From assembly GCA_002421605.1 (NCBI GenBank), contig DISJ01000003.1, positions 150,881 through 214,880 of the forward strand: DNA of 64,000 bases. The letters run 5' to 3'. The stretch is from Rhodobacteraceae bacterium UBA6213 (GTDB lineage: Bacteria > Pseudomonadota > Alphaproteobacteria > Rhodobacterales > Rhodobacteraceae). Below are positions 59,955-64,000 of this stretch, piece by piece. The translations under genes were made by a program, and so were the position numbers. Below the pieces are notes generated by a model. That model saw nothing but the letters and a program-made list of their open reading frames with translations. It ran no database searches and was not told where the DNA came from. Positions within the stretch are counted from its first letter, which is position 1; the number at the start of each line of letters is the position of its first letter.

Positions 59955-61009
59955 CCCAGCGCGCGCCCCATGCTGACGCGCCCGAACTGCCACTTGGCGC
60001 ACTTGGCAAGTTGATGCCGATGTTTCTGTGGCTTGGCGCTGCGGGCGAGATTCGGGCGGTTGGACCGACGCTGGGTAAACTCTGCGGTGGCGCAGCCGGG
60101 CTGATCGGGCAACCGTTCGACGCGCATTTTACCGTTTCAAGCGCACCTGACAGCGCAGCGCTCGCCGCGCTGCGCAACGGGCCGGGTAGCAGGGTGCACT
60201 TGTCGTTGCGTCGCAGCCCCGCCACCAATCTGCGCGGCGTCGTGCGGGTATGCCGGGAAGGCGATCTTTTTCTCAACCTTTCGTTCGGCGTGGGTGTTGC
60301 CGAGGCAGTGCGTGACCACGGCCTGACCGCCGCCGACTTTGCGCCAACCGATCTGGCGTTGGAACTTCTGTATCTGCACGAGGCAAAGTCGGCGGTGATG
60401 CGCGAACTCAGCTCGCTCAACACCCGCCTGCAGGCGGCGCAGCAGGCCGCCGAAACGCAAGCGCTTTGCGACCCGCTGACCGGGCTTGCCAACCGCCGCG
60501 CGGTAGAACGCGAACTGGCCCGCAGCTCTGCTGAGGCCATGCGCGGCAGCTCTGCTTTTGCCATTGCGCAGATCGATCTCGACCATTTCAAGGCCATCAA
60601 TGATACGCTCGGCCATGCGGCGGGTGACTTTGTGTTAACCCATGTCGCCGGGATCTTGCGCGCCGAGACGCGGCAGAGCGACCTTGTAGCCCGTTTGGGG
60701 GGCGACGAATTCGTGCTGCTTTTGCGCGGCGTGATCGAGCCTGAAGTGGTGCGCAGGCTGGGCGAGCGGGTGATTGCACGACTCGAAGTGCCGTTCCACT
60801 TCGAGGGCGCGCCGTGCCAAATCTCTGCCAGTGTCGGCGTCGCATTATCGTGCTGCTACGCCCTGCCTGACGGCGAGCAGATTTTTATTGATGCCGACAC
60901 TGCGCTTTACGCGGCCAAGCGGGCTGGGCGTGGGCGCTGCGTGGTAAGTTGCCACGCTCATACCTTGCCGCGCGCATCGATGCCGCCAGCAATGCCCCCC
61001 GCGCCCTGA
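59951..61009 (+). CDS. HNOBA-GGDEF diguanylate cyclase, partner of the H-NOX-like protein
   Basis: 352 residues. Residues about 18-115 resemble the PAS-like HNOBA domain of soluble guanylate cyclase (LMPMFLWLGAAGEIRAVG, then LIGQPFDAHF and NLRGVVRV). A helical linker (ELLYLHEAKSAVMRELSSLN) is the coiled-coil signalling helix. The GGDEF domain has DPLTGLANRRAVERE, an active GGDEF site and the inhibitory RxxD (RQSD) five residues before it. No EAL domain. It is expected to make c-di-GMP under control of the H-NOX-like protein encoded by the overlapping upstream gene. Confidence 0.9.
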   Translation: MTQRAPHADAPELPLGALGKLMPMFLWLGAAGEIRAVGPTLGKLCGGAAGLIGQPFDAHFTVSSAPDSAALAALRNGPGSRVHLSLRRSPATNLRGVVRVCREGDLFLNLSFGVGVAEAVRDHGLTAADFAPTDLALELLYLHEAKSAVMRELSSLNTRLQAAQQAAETQALCDPLTGLANRRAVERELARSSAEAMRGSSAFAIAQIDLDHFKAINDTLGHAAGDFVLTHVAGILRAETRQSDLVARLGGDEFVLLLRGVIEPEVVRRLGERVIARLEVPFHFEGAPCQISASVGVALSCCYALPDGEQIFIDADTALYAAKRAGRGRCVVSCHAHTLPRASMPPAMPPAP

Positions 61010-61056
61010 GCATTTCCCCCTGCCAAAGGCGTAAGCGATGCGCTAGGCAAGTGTGC

Positions 61057-61668
61057 ATGAGACAGGGTTTTCCCATGGCTGCGCCAGGCATGGCGATCGG
61101 GTTGCTTGGCGGCTCGTTCGACCCCGCGCATGCGGGCCATCTGCACCTGACGCACGAGGCGCTGAAGCGATTTGGGCTCGACCGGGTCTGGTGGCTGATC
61201 AGCCCCGGCAATCCGCTCAAGGCAGATGGCCCGGCGCCGCTGGCGCTGCGCATGGCGGCCGCACTGGCAGTGGTGGGCGGTGATCCGCGCGTGGTGGTCA
61301 GCGATCTTGAGGCGCAGTTGGGCACAAGGCGCACCGCCGATACGCTGCGCCACCTGATCCCGCTTTTTCCGGGCGTGCGGTTCGTCTGGCTGATGGGGGC
61401 AGACAACCTTGCGCAGTTTCATCGCTGGCATGACTGGCGCGGTATTTTTGGCATGGTGCCGGTGGGCGTGCTGGCAAGGCCGGGGCAACGGCTTGCGGCG
61501 CAATGCGCACCCGCCGCCCGCACCTATGCCCACGCCCGACTTTCTGCCGGCGATGCCGGGCGCCTTGCTCGGGCAACGCCGCCTGCTTGGTGCTACCTCG
61601 ACATGCCGATGCTCGATATCTCGTCGTCAATGATCAGGGCGGGCGGCGGCTGGCACGCAAAGGGTTGA
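61057..61668 (+). CDS. nadD: nicotinate-nucleotide adenylyltransferase
   Basis: 203 residues from ATG 61057 (MRQGFPMAAPG). The nucleotidyltransferase motif GGSFDPAHAGHLHL and the end motif DISSSMIRAG are intact, with LMGADNLAQFHRWHDW between. It makes nicotinate adenine dinucleotide in NAD synthesis. In many relatives rsfS follows; here a PBP4-type gene does. Confidence 0.95.
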   Translation: MRQGFPMAAPGMAIGLLGGSFDPAHAGHLHLTHEALKRFGLDRVWWLISPGNPLKADGPAPLALRMAAALAVVGGDPRVVVSDLEAQLGTRRTADTLRHLIPLFPGVRFVWLMGADNLAQFHRWHDWRGIFGMVPVGVLARPGQRLAAQCAPAARTYAHARLSAGDAGRLARATPPAWCYLDMPMLDISSSMIRAGGGWHAKG

Positions 61669-61718
61669 TCGCGTACAATTCGCCAGGCTAGGGTCGCTCC
61701 ATTAGCGGGAGCTGCGGT

Positions 61719-63170
61719 ATGAATTTTTCTCGGCGTTTCATCTTGGGCGGCGCGTTGGCCGGATTGGCAAGCCCCGCCCTTCCCGAACCGCCGACCACGT
61801 CGCCGCGACCTTTTCCCCGCCCGGCAACAGTGCTGCAAGCGCGCTCGGCGCAAGCAACCGAAGCGCTGATCGAGGCTGCCAATCTCGGCGGTAAAGTCAG
61901 CTTTTCAGTGTTCGATTTGCGCAGCGGGCATATGCTCGAGTCGCGTTTCCCCGAACTTTCCATGCCCCCGGCAAGCACCGCCAAGGCAATCACCACGCTT
62001 TACGCGCTCGACCGACTTGGTCCGGCGCACCGCTTTTCCACCCGGCTGATTGCCACTGGTCCGTTGGTCGGCGGCCAGATCGAGGGCGATCTGGTGCTGG
62101 CAGGCGGGGGCGACCCCACACTGCACACCGACCACTTTGCCGCAATGGCGCGCGATCTGCGCGCCGCAGGGGTGACCGGCGTCTCCGGGCGCTTTCTCGT
62201 CTGGGGTGCCACGTTGCCCTACGCGCGTGAAATTGCGCATGATCAGCCCGAGTACGTCGGCTACAACCCTGCTGTCAGTGGCCTTAACCTCAACTTCAAC
62301 CGCGTTTTTTTCGAGTGGAAGGCGAATGGCGCGGGCTACGAGATTTCAATGGACGCGCGTTCCGATACGGTGGTGCCGCGCGTCAATTCGGTGCGCATCA
62401 CGGTGGTAGAGCGCGACATGCCGATTTTTGCTTATACAGAAAAAGACGGGCACGAGGAATGGACCGTGGCAGTGACCGCACTGGGCAAGGGCGGCGGGCG
62501 CTGGTTGCCGGTGCGCCTGCCCGAGCTTTATGCAGGCGACGTGTTTCGCACACTGGCGCACGCGCTGGGCATAACCTTGCCAGAACCCGAGCAGGTGCGC
62601 TCCATGCCCGGCGGCACGGTGCTAGCACAGCACGATAGCGCCGAACTGCCCACGATTCTGCGCGAGATGCTGCGCTATTCCACCAACATTACGGCAGAGG
62701 CAGTGGGCATGAGCGCCTCGGGCGCAGGTAGCATCGCCGGGTCCGGTCGCGCGATGAGCAGCTGGCTGGCAGAGCGCGGTATCGAAGGCACCGATTTTGC
62801 TTGCCACTCTGGGCTTGATATCGAAACCCGCGCGGGGGCAGGTGCCTTGGCTGCGGCGTTGGCGCGGTTGGGTCCGGCCGCCGGGCTGCGCGGTTTGCTG
62901 CGCCCCTTCGCGATGCCCGAAAAGTCAGGTGTCGTGCCGCTGCAAGTGTTTGCCAAAACTGGCACGCTGAACTTTGTCTCTACCCTGACCGGATTTATTT
63001 CGCCGCCGGGTGGGGCGGAGCTGGCGTTTGCGATCTTTACCGCTGACGAGCCGCGTCGCGAGGCTGCCGGCCCTGTTGAGGCGCCAACAGGCTCGCGCAG
63101 CTGGATCAACCGCTCCAAAACGCTGCAACAGCAACTGATAGCGCGCTGGGGCAAGGCTTACGGCGCTTGA
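61719..63170 (+). CDS. dacB: PBP4-type D-alanyl-D-alanine carboxypeptidase
   Basis: 483 residues. Tat-type signal (NFSRRFILGGALAGLASPA). The three active-site motifs are SxxK in PPASTAKAI, SxN in YSTNITAEA and KTG in FAKTGTLNF. It is the low-molecular-mass class C PBP4/DacB that trims peptidoglycan cross-bridges in the periplasm. Export by Tat rather than Sec is somewhat unusual for PBP4. It follows nadD by 50 bases. Confidence 0.93.
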   Translation: MNFSRRFILGGALAGLASPALPEPPTTSPRPFPRPATVLQARSAQATEALIEAANLGGKVSFSVFDLRSGHMLESRFPELSMPPASTAKAITTLYALDRLGPAHRFSTRLIATGPLVGGQIEGDLVLAGGGDPTLHTDHFAAMARDLRAAGVTGVSGRFLVWGATLPYAREIAHDQPEYVGYNPAVSGLNLNFNRVFFEWKANGAGYEISMDARSDTVVPRVNSVRITVVERDMPIFAYTEKDGHEEWTVAVTALGKGGGRWLPVRLPELYAGDVFRTLAHALGITLPEPEQVRSMPGGTVLAQHDSAELPTILREMLRYSTNITAEAVGMSASGAGSIAGSGRAMSSWLAERGIEGTDFACHSGLDIETRAGAGALAAALARLGPAAGLRGLLRPFAMPEKSGVVPLQVFAKTGTLNFVSTLTGFISPPGGAELAFAIFTADEPRREAAGPVEAPTGSRSWINRSKTLQQQLIARWGKAYGA

Positions 63171-63300
63171 ACAGGTCTTGGCGTCACGGCGTCGCGGGGC
63201 AGGATCACGGTTGAAAAAGCAACCGCACAAGGAATACGCTCTGCGTGGGATCAACAATTTGCCCTGACGCCCCTAGATGCGCCCAGGCAGGAGGTGCCTG

Positions 63301-63834
63301 ATGTCTTTTCACCATTTGCCAAAGATTCTCTGCGCTCTTGGCCTTTCTGTTGCCAGTTTAACTCCGGCTTCTCTTAGCGCCCAAAATGCCGAAGGGCGCC
63401 TGCTTTATCAGCTTGAGATCACGCAACCGAACACCCGCAGCCAAGGCTGGCTTGGCACGCTTTTTGGCGAGGATGGCACCATAACCGACGCGGCCCCCGG
63501 CGAGATGGTCGAAACCAAAATCGGCACGTTTGAGAGTATGCCCTGCCCTTACGCGTGGAGCATCTGCGGTTTTATCCGCACGGGCATGTTGCCAGTAACG
63601 CCGATGAGCGACTTTTCCGCGATACTGGAGGACAATACTTGGGTGTACCAGCTTTACATCCACGCCGAAGGCTCGCGCAGCGAAGGCCTGACCGGGGTGC
63701 TGCTGCACGGCGGCGAGCAAGTATTTCCCGGCGGCACGCGGCGTGTGGAAACCCCTTTGGGGGTGTTTCTGGCGGCTGACAACGACGGCCAGCTTTGGCG
63801 CGATGCGGGCTGGTTCCCCGAAACTTGGCACTAA
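63301..63834 (+). CDS. secreted protein of unknown function
   Basis: 177 residues from ATG 63301 with an AGGAGG ribosome-binding site 8 bases before; an upstream in-frame start is weaker. Signal peptide (ILCALGLSVASLTPA, cleavage near SLSA-Q). MPCPYAWSICGF has two cysteines that may be linked. No family recognised. Confidence 0.78.
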   Translation: MSFHHLPKILCALGLSVASLTPASLSAQNAEGRLLYQLEITQPNTRSQGWLGTLFGEDGTITDAAPGEMVETKIGTFESMPCPYAWSICGFIRTGMLPVTPMSDFSAILEDNTWVYQLYIHAEGSRSEGLTGVLLHGGEQVFPGGTRRVETPLGVFLAADNDGQLWRDAGWFPETWH

Positions 63835-63963
63835 ATTCGGTTCGCCAGTCCTAATCAACGAATCGCGGCGCACACCTGCGCGCCTTCACGGTGTGTGGAA
63901 AACGTTATGCTAAAGGCGCAAGTCGCCTGTGCGCCAACACAATCATTACGGCGTTTGGAAGTT

Positions 63964-64000
63964 TGGTGGAGCCAGACGGGATCGAACCGTCGACCTCTTG
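63964..64000 (-). tRNA. tRNA (probably Ala), 3' part, cut by the window end
   Basis: On the minus strand, the 37 bases give the end of an anticodon stem (CAAG), a variable loop, the T arm GACGG-TTCGATC-CCGTC, the 3' acceptor strand TGGCTCC, discriminator A and encoded CCA. T at position 70 could form the G3-T70 pair that marks alanine tRNA. The anticodon is outside the window. Confidence 0.75.

Overview
The window is a gene-dense, high-G+C stretch of an alphaproteobacterial chromosome, most likely Rhodobacterales (Rhodobacter/Roseobacter relatives). The pointers are mesaconyl-CoA hydratase and malyl-CoA thioesterase genes of the ethylmalonyl-CoA pathway, an F0 ATP synthase operon of the order I-a-c-b'-b, an mdh-sucCD-sucAB-lpd block, an sdhCDAB operon with an inserted small lipoprotein gene, and a Tad pilus locus with an OmpA-like lipoprotein between secretin and CpaE. 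I name no species. I saw no insertion sequence, prophage, CRISPR array or rRNA gene.

Layout. 1-8252: the 3' part of a Tad/Flp pilus locus (cpaC partial, ompA-like, cpaE, cpaF, tadB, tadC, two TPR lipoproteins, prepilin peptidase); cpaE is broken by a frameshift. 8249-17680: mixed genes (polytopic membrane protein, unusual AAA ATPase, HIT protein, GT14-type glycosyltransferase divergent from a sulfotransferase, PfkB kinase, endonuclease III, Ada-like methyltransferase, OmpA-like lipoprotein). 17777-22914: FadR-type regulator, F0 ATP synthase operon, ArsR regulator with a perfect palindromic operator candidate, and a YiiX-like lipoprotein. 22997-30863: succinate dehydrogenase operon, then the group mch-DUF1737-nnrU-mcl2, a tiny secreted protein and a TauE/SafE permease. 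31024-41156: malate dehydrogenase, succinyl-CoA synthetase, 2-oxoglutarate dehydrogenase E1/E2/E3, with a secreted protein gene and a MAPEG gene inserted. 41223-44452: SDR, DUF1178 protein, GMC oxidoreductase, tRNA-Met. 44489-48422: glpR divergent from glpDK. 48564-52434: aldo/keto reductase, two small lipoproteins, EamA exporter, Nudix hydrolase, DUF983 protein. 52582-54842: EF-hand protein, ECF sigma factor, putative anti-sigma factor and CnrX-like membrane protein. 54933-61009: PleD-like diguanylate cyclase, DUF3572 protein, HAD phosphatase, DUF4153 protein, and an H-NOX-like protein overlapping an HNOBA-GGDEF diguanylate cyclase. 61057-64000: nadD, PBP4-type carboxypeptidase with a Tat signal, a secreted protein, and the 3' part of a tRNA (probably Ala).

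How the parts fit. The sdh, mdh/suc/lpd, mch/mcl2, atp and glp genes form the central carbon and energy core; the sdh and suc upstream regions share a TGTGATCACG word, suggesting a common regulator. The most unusual element is the pair at 59364-61009. It has the domain order of eukaryotic soluble guanylate cyclase (H-NOX, HNOBA, cyclase) but is split into two overlapping genes, ends in GGDEF instead of a guanylate cyclase, and its H-NOX half has proline where the heme-ligating histidine should be and no recognisable YxSxR motif. It reads as a c-di-GMP switch whose sensor has probably lost heme.
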